In this document: piece after piece, positions 49,802 through 58,150 of the stretch
Position numbering within the stretch: position 1 is the first letter of the stretch
Layout: every line of letters starts with the position of its first letter
DNA from: Leptospira terpstrae serovar Hualin str. LT 11-33 = ATCC 700639
GTDB taxonomy: Bacteria; Spirochaetota; Leptospiria; Leptospirales; Leptospiraceae
DNA length: 64,000 bases
Assembly: GCF_000332495.1 (NCBI RefSeq)
Contig: NZ_AOGW02000009.1
Coordinates: forward strand, 186,001-250,000
Direction of reading: 5' to 3'
Notes under the pieces: model-generated
The model's input: only the letters and a program-made list of their open reading frames with translations
Database searches by the model: none
What the model was told of the DNA's origin: nothing
Translations under genes and position numbers: made by a program

Positions 49802-50512
49802 ATGGAAAATCAGGGTTTTAACGTAGAGGTACTGGAACTAGCCAGGGGACTTTTTGTCCGTGGAGAGTTTTCGAGTGAGGATGAGTTGCAAAATCATCCT
49901 GATTTGCAGGATGCCTATTGGTTTTGTGAAGAAGCCTTCTTTGCTAGTTTGCGCCAAGAAACGGTGGCAAACCACACCTACGCTGAGTCTTGGGATTTGG
50001 CAAAAGCAGATCTGACTATGGGCAAAGTTCCTCTTCCTTTACCTGAATTTTTAAAAGAATACACACGTAAGAACCTCATCTTACCAGAGAAGAAAGATAG
50101 CCTCATCGTTCGTCTCACGCAATCCGGAATTCGGGTGATTGATAGTCTTGTGGAGTCTTTACAAATTCGAGAAAGTTTTGAATTTGCTCCTTCGATGCGT
50201 TCTGCTTCTGCTGAGGTTCGTTCCGGAGATGCTAATTCTGTTATCTTTGAAGAAACCACCAGCGAAAACCAGAAATTCTATTATCAAATTGTGAAGGAAA
50301 ACCAAGAAGAAGTGTATCTTTCTGTCAAAGCAGAAGGAACCCCTGCCTTCCAACAAGTGAACCTTCGCCGAGAGGGAAGGTTCATCCTTTCTAGTAAAAT
50401 CAATTTAGAAGGCAGTGCAAGCTTCTCGGGGTTAATCCCTGGTAGTTACACCATTGAGTTTGTAGGTCCAGGCCAATCAAAATCGTTTGACTTGTCTATC
50501 CTCGTCGGATAG
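49802..50512 (+). CDS. unknown soluble protein between sigma factor and CHAT protease
   Basis: A 236-residue protein without signal peptide or membrane helix. The N-terminal half (about 1-120) is helical and acidic (VLELARGLFVRGEFSSEDEL, LQDAYWFCEEAFF) and resembles the helical part of anti-sigma factors only in general character. There is no zinc-finger HxxxCxxC. The C-terminal half (about 145-236) is beta-rich and ends GLIPGSYTIEFVGPGQSKSF, a carboxypeptidase-regulatory-like pattern. Position 37 bases after the sigma gene and 12 before the CHAT gene makes it a candidate sigma regulator or protease substrate. Function not recognised. Confidence 0.75.
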   Translation: MENQGFNVEVLELARGLFVRGEFSSEDELQNHPDLQDAYWFCEEAFFASLRQETVANHTYAESWDLAKADLTMGKVPLPLPEFLKEYTRKNLILPEKKDSLIVRLTQSGIRVIDSLVESLQIRESFEFAPSMRSASAEVRSGDANSVIFEETTSENQKFYYQIVKENQEEVYLSVKAEGTPAFQQVNLRREGRFILSSKINLEGSASFSGLIPGSYTIEFVGPGQSKSFDLSILVG

Positions 50513-50524
50513 GTTCATGGGAGA

Positions 50525-52342
50525 ATGCTCTCCCTAATCATAGATAGAGTCGGTAACGTAAATATCTTCAATGTTTTGGAGGACAATCTCCCCGTTGAAG
50601 AATCACACATTCAATCAACGTTAGATGATGATTTAATTTTCGAATATTTAGGAGAAGTGGAGAGACTTGTCCACGTTTCCCAATCGGTACTCTCCAACCC
50701 AAATCAAATTCTCAATGCAGATATCCTTCAAGATTTGAAGGTGTTAGGTGAAACATTTTACCAACAATTTTTCCCGATCTCCATTATTGAAAAATTAAAA
50801 AACACAACCAAACATAGCATTCATTTTAATATTGATCCTGCCCTCGCTTTGGTTCCTTGGGAACTTCTTCATGACGGCACTAGTTTTCTTTCTGATAAAT
50901 TTAGAATTGGAAAAACCATTCGTGGTGGATTACACCGTCCTACACACCAAGAAAACCGAAAGATTAAGATGTTAATCATAGCAGATCCTACAGAAGACTT
51001 ACCTCATGCGCAAAAAGAAGGAGAGGTACTTTTTTCTGTTCTGAGCCAAAAGGTACCCACACACCTTTTAGAGTTAGAGTTTATCGGTGGAAAACAAGTC
51101 ACCAAACTCAAGTTACTTTCTCTTATCAAAGACAAACATATTATACATTATTCGGGACACCTTCATTTTTCAGATGATTCATTGGAGAATGGTTGGTTGT
51201 TGTCCGATGGAAAAGTATTAAAGGCGCGCGAGATCAAATCAACAGGGATCGATACTGATTTAGTTTTTTCCAATTCCTGTATGTCTGCAAAAGCAGCCGG
51301 TAAAAAATTAAATACAAATATTATGAATCAATATGCAGGAGCATTTCTTACTGCAGGTATCAAAACTTTTGTGGGAACCAATTGGGAAATTTTAGACAAC
51401 GAAAGGACGATAGATTTTACAGTTCGGTTTTATACCTTTTTGTTTTCTGATAAATCTGTAGGTGAGTCTTTGTTTTTGTCTAAAGAATTTGCAAGGCGAA
51501 ATTACCATGCCAACGATTTGACTTGGGCAAACTATGCATTGTATGGAAATCCTGATTTTTCCTTATTCGTAAAAGAAAGAAAAAATTTCCATTCTGCCAA
51601 AATTCTAAATCCTACCACGGTTCTAGAGTTTTACCCCACTCCGATTGCTGTCGCTTATTCCAAGTTCATCAATACTAGTAAATCAAAATCCATTGATAAA
51701 AACAATCTTCTTAGTTTGGCTAAATTATTCGAAGCAATTAGCCAAGTTGTAGGAATGATGGTTTTTAGTGATCATTCCGCACATGCAATGAACAAATCGA
51801 TTCCGAATAACCCGGATGATGCGGTATCTCTTCGTAAATGGTGGGAACTTGTATATGGATGTGTTTGGGATTTTCAAAAACTAAAGATTTCAAGTATTTT
51901 GGAAATGGCACTTCCTGTTTTACATGAACAAAAAGAAACCATTTTCAAAATCGTAGGATGGATGGAATCTTGGGAAAGAGATGAAATCAAAGAGGAAGAA
52001 ATTGAATCCTACCAAATCATTTTGCAATTCTTTGTAGAAAATATGTTATTAGAATTTTCGGAATTGGAGAAAGTGAGTATTCTTTTAGTTTCTGAAAATC
52101 ACAATCCACATTTTTATTTTAAAGGTATCAAACCTGCTTATTTATATCCTTCTTCTCCTGGATCCAAAGACAAATTACAGGAACAACTTTCTAATCAAAA
52201 AGGAAATTTAGTTTTGGTTCATGAAAGTCGTAAAATTGTGATTCCATTCCCAACATACTTTAAAGAAAAAAAGGAAACGGGTGATTTGGAACTTGTGTTT
52301 AACGGCCTCACACCTTTTGTTTTAGGAGCCAAGCAGAGTTGA
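50525..52342 (+). CDS. CHAT-domain cysteine protease
   Basis: A 605-residue soluble protein. The N-terminal about 110 residues are an unknown alpha/beta region. The CHAT caspase-like domain spans about 115-355. The catalytic histidine is His212 in HIIHYSGHLHF and the cysteine is Cys252 in LVFSNSCMSAKAAG, both intact. GAFLTAGIKTFVGTNWEI and WANYALYGNPDF complete the family pattern. The C-terminal 245 residues form a helical region of unknown family. CHAT proteases act on specific partner proteins in bacterial signalling and defence (for example Csx29 and bacterial gasdermin systems). It is co-transcribed with a sigma factor, which points to regulated proteolysis of a transcription regulator. 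Confidence 0.88.
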   Translation: MLSLIIDRVGNVNIFNVLEDNLPVEESHIQSTLDDDLIFEYLGEVERLVHVSQSVLSNPNQILNADILQDLKVLGETFYQQFFPISIIEKLKNTTKHSIHFNIDPALALVPWELLHDGTSFLSDKFRIGKTIRGGLHRPTHQENRKIKMLIIADPTEDLPHAQKEGEVLFSVLSQKVPTHLLELEFIGGKQVTKLKLLSLIKDKHIIHYSGHLHFSDDSLENGWLLSDGKVLKAREIKSTGIDTDLVFSNSCMSAKAAGKKLNTNIMNQYAGAFLTAGIKTFVGTNWEILDNERTIDFTVRFYTFLFSDKSVGESLFLSKEFARRNYHANDLTWANYALYGNPDFSLFVKERKNFHSAKILNPTTVLEFYPTPIAVAYSKFINTSKSKSIDKNNLLSLAKLFEAISQVVGMMVFSDHSAHAMNKSIPNNPDDAVSLRKWWELVYGCVWDFQKLKISSILEMALPVLHEQKETIFKIVGWMESWERDEIKEEEIESYQIILQFFVENMLLEFSELEKVSILLVSENHNPHFYFKGIKPAYLYPSSPGSKDKLQEQLSNQKGNLVLVHESRKIVIPFPTYFKEKKETGDLELVFNGLTPFVLGAKQS

Positions 52343-53049
52343 GTTTATGCCATCCGGATGTTGGTAACGTTTCCTGCGGTGCCTGTTGTGGTTTGTTTAA
52401 TTTAAAACTTCAGCCAAAAGAATTTAAAACACTGTTATTGGAACGAACTTCCGAATTCCAAACCACAGTCAATTTTGAAGTTCGCCATAGTTTTCCCATC
52501 TTTCGTAAAGAAAGAGAAACAAAAGAAGCTCACATTCCTAAAAAAGATGATATGACTTATAATTGTCCTTTTTTGGGATATGTAGATCCAGCCAAACAAC
52601 GGATAGGCTGTATGATTCATCCCATTTTTACTGGAGATCCAAAAAGCCAAAACTTTTCCTTTTACGGAGCTTCTATTTGCCAAGCCTATGATTGCAAAAA
52701 CAAAGAAAGTATTTTGGCCGACTTATGGGAATCGCTTTTTGTGGAGATGGCAAAGGACTCTGTTGAGTATTCTTTTTTATCAGCAGACCATATCTTTTCG
52801 CATGCTCTTGAAAAATATTTCCAATTGTTAAACATTAGTATGGATCGAATGTTTCAGGAATTTCGGTTGGAGATGATGGATTTGTTTCGAATGCGACTCC
52901 AAACCTCAGCAGAAAAAAATTTCACTTCATTTGAAATCAACTATGAGAGTTTTTCTGATTTAAGTGTATTGGAAGATTATTTTTCCAAGGAGTTGGGTCA
53001 GTATTGGAAAGATTGGCGAGAAGGAATGACTAAAAAAAATCCCGGATAG
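52339..53049 (+). CDS. YkgJ-like cysteine-cluster protein
   Basis: A 236-residue soluble protein with the metal-binding pattern of the YkgJ/UPF0153 family: NVSCGACCGLFNL near the N-terminus, YNCPFLG and RIGCMIHP in the middle and ICQAYDC later, seven or more conserved cysteines expected to bind zinc or an iron-sulphur centre. The C-terminal 100 residues are helical and not part of the family core. Start is TTG 52339, overlapping the CHAT stop by four bases (TTGA), so it is translationally coupled. It is the last gene of the sigma/CHAT operon and ends in a terminator. Confidence 0.8.
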   Translation: MSLCHPDVGNVSCGACCGLFNLKLQPKEFKTLLLERTSEFQTTVNFEVRHSFPIFRKERETKEAHIPKKDDMTYNCPFLGYVDPAKQRIGCMIHPIFTGDPKSQNFSFYGASICQAYDCKNKESILADLWESLFVEMAKDSVEYSFLSADHIFSHALEKYFQLLNISMDRMFQEFRLEMMDLFRMRLQTSAEKNFTSFEINYESFSDLSVLEDYFSKELGQYWKDWREGMTKKNPG

Positions 53050-53070
53050 AGGTGAGTATCCGGGCTTTGA
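53033..53070. terminator. bidirectional intrinsic terminator
   Basis: CCCGGATA, an 8-base loop, TATCCGGG (53041-53064). It is followed by CTTTGATT on the plus strand, and on the minus strand by eight T residues (AAAAAAAAT at 53033-53040). The stop codon of the cysteine-cluster gene lies inside the hairpin. It serves the sigma/CHAT operon and the convergent phasin gene. Confidence 0.8.
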
Positions 53071-53086
53071 TTAGAATAAAATTTAA

Positions 53087-53359
53087 TTAAGCTTTAGAAG
53101 TAACAGTTGCTACTTTTGCTTTTGTTTCTGCTACCACAGTGTTTGCTTTACCGATGATAGTTTCTACTTGAGAAATTCCTTCTTGAAGGTATTTTCTAAG
53201 GTTAACAGAAACTTCGCTTTGGTCTTGAGCACCTTTTGCAGCTAGGCTTTGGAAACCAGTGCTGATTTCAGAAAAAGCTTTTTCTGCTTCTACTTTTGCT
53301 GTGTTTACTGCGCCTAGGATGAAGTTTAATCCGTCTTTTACTTGTTGTTCCATTTTCAT
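53087..53359 (-). CDS. phasin-like protein
   Basis: A 90-residue, almost wholly helical and alanine-rich protein without signal peptide. The pattern GLNFILGAVNTAKVEAEKAF and the lack of cysteine fit the small phasin-family proteins seen in Leptospira, which coat polyhydroxyalkanoate granules or act as chaperone-like amphipathic proteins. An ATG at 53353 is an alternative start, better spaced from AAGGA. No polyhydroxyalkanoate synthase lies in the window. Three palindromic sites precede it and a terminator follows. Confidence 0.7.
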   Translation of the reverse strand: MKMEQQVKDGLNFILGAVNTAKVEAEKAFSEISTGFQSLAAKGAQDQSEVSVNLRKYLQEGISQVETIIGKANTVVAETKAKVATVTSKA

Positions 53360-53379
53360 TTTTCCTTTTCGGTTTTATT

Positions 53380-53460
53380 TTGTGCAATGCACTACCTCTT
53401 TTTGTGCGGTGCACAGGAATTAGTCAACCCGTTTTTGTATTTTTTTCCTGCATCGCACAA
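53380..53460. promoter_or_regulatory. three palindromic operator-like sites upstream of the phasin gene
   Basis: Three related sites: TTGTGC-AAT-GCAC at 53380-53392, TTGTGC-GGT-GCACA at 53402-53415 and, in the opposite sense, TTGTGC-GAT-GCAG at 53448-53460. Centres are 22 and 44 bases apart, close to two and four helical turns. A GTGC-N3-GCAC core before a phasin gene suggests a PhaR-like repressor. The region also holds the mtnA promoter side. No regulator gene lies nearby. Confidence 0.65.
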
Positions 53461-53473
53461 AAAAAATGGATAG

Positions 53474-54547
53474 ATGCCTCATCCGGAATTTTTGCCCATC
53501 CAGTGGAAATCCACTTATTTAGAACTTCTCGACCAACGGATTTTGCCGGGAAAAAAAGAATTTTTGAAATTATCCACTGCGGAAGAAACCATAGTAGCAA
53601 TCCGTGAAATGGCTGTTAGAGGTGCACCTGCCATTGCCATCACAGGAGTCTTTGGTCTTAGTTTAGGCGCCAAATCTCGGTCAGGTGTCGCAAATCCGAG
53701 TGAGATTGATACATTACTTTCGTCTGTACTTGAGTCTCGGCCAACAGCAGTCAATTTGAGTTATGCCTTACGAGAGGCAAAAAATCGAATCCAAGGAATC
53801 ACTGAATGGGGAACCATCGCAAAGATTTGGGAAACCTATGGTGAGGAAATGATGAAAGACGATTTGGCAGCAAACAAATCTTTGGGGGAAAATGGAGTTT
53901 CATTATTTCCTAAAGACCAATTGGAATTTCATATCATCACTCATTGTAACACAGGAGCCCTTGCCACTGCAGGTCATGGAACGGCTCTTGGGGTGATTCG
54001 AAGTTTGCGGGATGCAGGAAAAAAGGTAGTTGTTTATGCAGATGAAACAAGGCCCTTTCTTCAAGGTTCAAGACTTACAGCTTTTGAAATGATGGAAGAA
54101 GGAATCGAATGTTATATCATTACTGATGGAATGTCTGGTTGGCTAATGAACCATAGAAAGATTGACGCAGTCATCGTAGGTTGTGATCGGGTTGCGGCAA
54201 ACGGAGACACTGCCAATAAAATAGGAACTTACAATTTAGGGATAGTCGCAAGAGAACATAATGTACCATTCTATGTTTGTGCCACAAAAGATAGTTTTGA
54301 CTTAAACTTAAAATCAGGGGAAGAAATTCCTATAGAAATGAGAAAAGAATCCGAGGTGACCAGGTTCGACTTTTTAAAGGGAACCGATGGAAAATATTTA
54401 TTTCCAGAAGGAAAAACTTCACCTATAGGTGCAAGAGCTCTCAATCCCTCGTTTGATGTAACAAAAGCTCACTTAATCAGAAACTTTATCACAGAATTTG
54501 GATGTTTCGTACCTGCGGAGATTTCTCTTCGTCTAAAGAATGTATGA
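53474..54547 (+). CDS. mtnA: methylthioribose-1-phosphate isomerase
   Basis: A 357-residue eIF2B-related enzyme that converts 5-methylthioribose-1-phosphate to the ribulose form in methionine salvage. Signatures are EMAVRGAPAIAITGVFGLSL (about 40-60), HCNTGALATAGHGTALGVIR with the catalytic cysteine, YADETRPFLQGSRLTAFEM, VGCDRVAANGDTANKIGTYN with the catalytic aspartate, and a C-terminal FDVTKAHLIRNFITEFG. Length is normal. It overlaps msrA by four bases (ATGA). mtnC occurs separately at 15448-16179. Confidence 0.95.
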   Translation: MPHPEFLPIQWKSTYLELLDQRILPGKKEFLKLSTAEETIVAIREMAVRGAPAIAITGVFGLSLGAKSRSGVANPSEIDTLLSSVLESRPTAVNLSYALREAKNRIQGITEWGTIAKIWETYGEEMMKDDLAANKSLGENGVSLFPKDQLEFHIITHCNTGALATAGHGTALGVIRSLRDAGKKVVVYADETRPFLQGSRLTAFEMMEEGIECYIITDGMSGWLMNHRKIDAVIVGCDRVAANGDTANKIGTYNLGIVAREHNVPFYVCATKDSFDLNLKSGEEIPIEMRKESEVTRFDFLKGTDGKYLFPEGKTSPIGARALNPSFDVTKAHLIRNFITEFGCFVPAEISLRLKNV

Positions 54548-55053
54548 CGGAAAAAGCAATTTTAGGTGGTGGGTGTTTTTGGTGTACGGAGGCTGTGTAT
54601 CTTAGAATTCCAGGAATTCTATCCGTAAAATCAGGATACGCAGGTGGATCCACTCCGAGTCCTACCTACAAAGAAATCTGCACAGGAACTACTGGACATG
54701 CAGAGGTTATCGAAATTGAATTTGATCCCGAGCTCATTACATACTCAAAAATATTAGAAATTTTTTGGGCGTCCCATGATCCTACAACTCTCAATAAACA
54801 AGGGAACGATGTTGGAACCCAATATCGCTCCGTTATTTTCTACCTAAATGATAAACAAAAAGATTTAGCAGTGGAATCCAAAAGAAAACATGCTTATCTT
54901 TTTCCTGATCCGATTGTCACAGAGATTTCACCGGCTCCAGAGTTTTATCCAGCGGAAGATTACCACCAAAATTATTTCACTCTCAACCCACAAAATCCCT
55001 ATTGCCATTATGTGATTTTTCCCAAACTTAAAAAGTTGGGATTAAAGCTGTAA
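54544..55053 (+). CDS. msrA: peptide methionine sulfoxide reductase A
   Basis: A 169-residue enzyme reducing methionine-S-sulfoxide in proteins. The active site GGGCFWCTEAVYLRIPG (Cys about 12) lies at the N-terminus, followed by SGYAGGSTPSPTYKEICTGTTGHAEV, FWASHDPTTLNKQGNDVGTQYRS and the C-terminal PAEDYHQNYF. It has few cysteines beyond the nucleophile region, so recycling may use a single resolving cysteine. ATG 54544 overlaps the mtnA stop; the frame extends upstream, but the family N-terminus begins here. Thus methionine salvage and methionine repair are co-expressed. Confidence 0.94.
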   Translation: MTEKAILGGGCFWCTEAVYLRIPGILSVKSGYAGGSTPSPTYKEICTGTTGHAEVIEIEFDPELITYSKILEIFWASHDPTTLNKQGNDVGTQYRSVIFYLNDKQKDLAVESKRKHAYLFPDPIVTEISPAPEFYPAEDYHQNYFTLNPQNPYCHYVIFPKLKKLGLKL

Positions 55054-55064
55054 TCGTTGTAAGG

Positions 55065-56546
55065 TTATTTCCCTTTAAAAGCTGTTAACATCGCTTTTTC
55101 CTGGTTAGGGAAAAAGTTCATCACAAATGCAATTTGGGCTTTGGTAATTTTTTCCACTTGCCGTCTGTATTTGATCACTGCACCTGGGTGGGCTGTGTTT
55201 CGAACAACAACCTTAACATTGTCTTGGTTGTAACGAGCACCTTTAAGTTCTTCTATTTTAGATTTGAGAAGTTCAACGGTTTTACTTTTTTTCTGGTAAG
55301 CATCAAAGATTTCTTTGAACTTTTCTTTTCTCGAATCATCCAATTTCCCACGAGACCTTTGGACAACTTCTTTGATTTTTTGTATTTCTGGAACTAGTGC
55401 TTCTAAATCTCTTTCAAACTCGGCAAGTTTGGAGCTACCTTCAGTAAATAGTCTATCATTTCTAAAATGAAATCCTACTTCTACCACTGTGTCCATTTGG
55501 GCAGTTGAACCAAGTGATGATACTGTGATTCCTTGGTAAGAAACAATATCAGAACCAATGATGGAAGAAGATTCTCCTGTAAGGATTACGTTTCCTAAAC
55601 AAAGAATTTTACTTCCTAAAATAAAATTCTCAACGATACAATCGCCATCAATTTCTAGGTTTCCATTCTCAATGAATTTTGCTCGAAGGTCCCCTTTGAT
55701 ACGAATGACACCTTTTCCTTTGGCTTTGACTCCACCTTTGACTTCTAAGTCTTCACCTACAATCACATCAGAAGATTCCACGTTACCATCTAAGTAAAGA
55801 GATCCTTGGCAATTAACAACGGCTCCCTCTTCAATGGTTCCTTTGACACGGATAGTACCTTCAAAGTTGATGTTACCTGTTCCTAGACCAATGTTACTTT
55901 CAATATTTAATTCAGGAGATACGGTGAGAGAGGTGTCAGTTGAAAACACAACACCACTGAGTGAAGCAAAGTATTCCTTAAGTTGTCTACCTGGTTTTTC
56001 AGGATCTTCCACGGTTTTTGGAAGTACATTTTTACCTAAAGTTAATCTAGGTCTGTCGATTGGGTTAGGATAAATTGGATTTCCTAAAACATCAATCCCT
56101 TGTTCTCCAGCAATTCCTTCAAAAAGAGTAGCCAGTCTTTCGCCTTCTTTTACGTGAACATATTTATTGATGTTTCTAAAATCTGCTGATCCATCGTCTT
56201 TTAAGACAACACGTTGTGCTCTTGGGAAATAAAATTTAATCCAACCACTTTCCCCTTGTTTGGCGGGGTTTCCTTGTGCTACTAAAAAATTAAAATCTTC
56301 TCTTACTTTGGTGGGATCTTTTAAGATTTTATCAATTTCGATGGCTGCCTTATCTACCTCTTTCATCAAAATTCGATCCCGATGAATGGTTGCATTGTCT
56401 AGAGCTTCATAAATTAATATATTGCTCATTGAACCGCCTAACAACCAAATTGGTTTTGCTACCAAAGTTGCCGTGAGTCGATCCTCGGAGATTTGGATTT
56501 TCAGTCCCCGTTCCGGATTGAAGTCCGGTGCATTTTTTACGTCCAT
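55065..56546 (-). CDS. FapA/DUF342-family polymer-forming protein
   Basis: A 493-residue cytoplasmic protein. The N-terminal alpha/beta domain is followed by a right-handed beta-helix (about 190-330) of short repeats such as GTIRVKGTIEEGAVVNCQGS, NVESSDVIVGEDLEVKGGVK and GNLEIDGDCIVENFILGSKI. A coiled coil (about 365-440) and a helical end come last. This is the DUF342 (FapA) pattern, seen in cytoskeletal or polymer-forming proteins, some near flagellar genes. Function in spirochaetes is unknown. Start ATG 56546. Confidence 0.85.
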   Translation of the reverse strand: MDVKNAPDFNPERGLKIQISEDRLTATLVAKPIWLLGGSMSNILIYEALDNATIHRDRILMKEVDKAAIEIDKILKDPTKVREDFNFLVAQGNPAKQGESGWIKFYFPRAQRVVLKDDGSADFRNINKYVHVKEGERLATLFEGIAGEQGIDVLGNPIYPNPIDRPRLTLGKNVLPKTVEDPEKPGRQLKEYFASLSGVVFSTDTSLTVSPELNIESNIGLGTGNINFEGTIRVKGTIEEGAVVNCQGSLYLDGNVESSDVIVGEDLEVKGGVKAKGKGVIRIKGDLRAKFIENGNLEIDGDCIVENFILGSKILCLGNVILTGESSSIIGSDIVSYQGITVSSLGSTAQMDTVVEVGFHFRNDRLFTEGSSKLAEFERDLEALVPEIQKIKEVVQRSRGKLDDSRKEKFKEIFDAYQKKSKTVELLKSKIEELKGARYNQDNVKVVVRNTAHPGAVIKYRRQVEKITKAQIAFVMNFFPNQEKAMLTAFKGK

Positions 56547-56590
56547 TCTGTTAAAAGTATCGGCAGGTTACTTAGGAGAAACGAGAATTT

Positions 56591-57628
56591 CTATCGGCGG
56601 AGCCAATATAGAAAACTTCCGAAGGTTTGCAGGAGGGCCGGGACTCCGAAAATTTGGGAATGGAGAGGTAGGCTGTCTCCGTGGGTTAGGGCAGTCGAAG
56701 TGCGGTGGACATAGGAAATTTCTTTCGATTGGAAGAGGAGGGCCAGTTTTTCTGATTCCTCTGGCGAGATCACAGGGTCTGTCTTTCCATGGAGAAGGGC
56801 TACGGGCCCACTGAGTGTTTCCAATTGGTAAAACGGAGATAGATTTTCAGGGAGATTTTCCGGAACCGTTTTTAGAACGCGGTTCGCTATTTCTATTCGA
56901 AAATTTCCATCGGCGGCCACTTGGAAAAAGAATTCTTTGGCATGGAGAGAAATCTTTTTGAGTAATTTTTCACCTAGTGCCTCGTCACCTTGTCGTTTGA
57001 GTCCGTTATCCAAAGCGGACTCATAGTATACTGGTTTTAATTCTTCTGCAAGGTCTGGTTCAAAACGATGGAGCATGTTATATAGAATGACATACACCGC
57101 ATAAGGATCTATATCGTAATTAGAAAAAACAAAGGGAACAGTATCTAAAAAATCGCAATAGGCTCCTATTGCCATAGAAGTTTTGATTTTATTTTTTGTG
57201 TTAGACTTAGAAGCAGCAATTAGACCCATACCACCGGAAAAACTAGCGGATAAATATCCTAAATCATTTCCGTTAAACATATGTTTTGTGGAATGAATTT
57301 CCATCATCAAATCTTGGATGTTTGTAATAGTCGTTTCTGCGATCCGAAGCCCTTTCACTTCGGGAAGTTCCGGTAAGATGACACTGTGGTTGGAGTTCGC
57401 AATATTTTCTGCAAGTTCCAATATCCTTGGGTCATCAATCCCCATAGCACTCATTCCATGTTGGATATAAACACCTGGTAAAGATTCTGGATTTTTTCCT
57501 GTAGGATAAATATGAAACACTCGCCTGCCTGTTCCAGACAATTGGAGTTCCTTACGTTCTAAAGATTTTTTTTGTTTAATCCCTGCATATCCCAAAATGA
57601 GTGGGATTGCCAAAACATAAGGTTTCAT
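56591..57628 (-). CDS. alpha/beta hydrolase-fold protein
   Basis: A 345-residue protein with an N-terminal signal-anchor-like helix. VYIQHGMSAMGIDDPR holds the oxyanion-type segment. The nucleophile elbow is LSASFSGGMG (serine in S-x-S-G-G, a variant of GxSxG), the acid is probably Asp in HGKTDPVISPEE, and the histidine is in STALTHGDSLPLHS. So a functional serine hydrolase is possible; the substrate is unknown. The C-terminal PALLQTFGSFLYWLRR is membrane-seeking. It lies six bases after the cheX-like gene. Confidence 0.75.
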   Translation of the reverse strand: MKPYVLAIPLILGYAGIKQKKSLERKELQLSGTGRRVFHIYPTGKNPESLPGVYIQHGMSAMGIDDPRILELAENIANSNHSVILPELPEVKGLRIAETTITNIQDLMMEIHSTKHMFNGNDLGYLSASFSGGMGLIAASKSNTKNKIKTSMAIGAYCDFLDTVPFVFSNYDIDPYAVYVILYNMLHRFEPDLAEELKPVYYESALDNGLKRQGDEALGEKLLKKISLHAKEFFFQVAADGNFRIEIANRVLKTVPENLPENLSPFYQLETLSGPVALLHGKTDPVISPEESEKLALLFQSKEISYVHRTSTALTHGDSLPLHSQIFGVPALLQTFGSFLYWLRR

Positions 57629-57634
57629 TCGGAT

Positions 57635-58150
57635 TTAGTTTTTGGGAGTGGGAAATTTTTCCAACAATAAAATAAGATAGAGTCTACCCATATATTCTTC
57701 TCCTCTTCTGTCTTTGAGATTGAAGATAAGAATGTATTGGCGGAAATGTTCTAAGGAGATAGGAACTAGTTTATGGTTTAAATTTTCGGGTGGCAAAATA
57801 TCAATTTCGTAACGGCCCAGTCTCATTTCTGTAATTAATTTTCCTGCTATCTGGTTTGCAAATTCCATCATGATGGATGCTGAATGAGAACGGGAAGTGG
57901 GATCTATTTGAAATGCCTTGGCAATTTTTGGAAGGAGTTTGAGTTTTGTATAACCATCTAAAGCTAGATACACTTTTCCATTAATATCTCCAACAAATTC
58001 AACAAGTGTACAGTTTTCAAAACAAAGGCCTTCATTTTTAGAAGGACCATAAGCCTCTCTTTCTGCATAGACGAGTAGAGTCTTTTGGAAATGTTCCGGT
58101 AATACTTGCGAAACAGTCAGGATAAATTTTTCATCAATTAAAGGATCCAT
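57635..58150 (-). CDS. CheX-like chemotaxis phosphatase
   Basis: A 171-residue protein with a CheC/CheX/FliY fold. The catalytic helix shows MMEFANQIAGKLITEM, with the E-x-x-N pair used by CheX to dephosphorylate CheY-P. The first half contains LVEFVGDINGKVYLALDG, the beta strand pattern of this family. It starts immediately next to the stop of the GAF/GGDEF-like gene (no spacer), so these are coupled. Whether it acts on the motility CheY or another response regulator is unknown. Confidence 0.8.
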   Translation of the reverse strand: MDPLIDEKFILTVSQVLPEHFQKTLLVYAEREAYGPSKNEGLCFENCTLVEFVGDINGKVYLALDGYTKLKLLPKIAKAFQIDPTSRSHSASIMMEFANQIAGKLITEMRLGRYEIDILPPENLNHKLVPISLEHFRQYILIFNLKDRRGEEYMGRLYLILLLEKFPTPKN

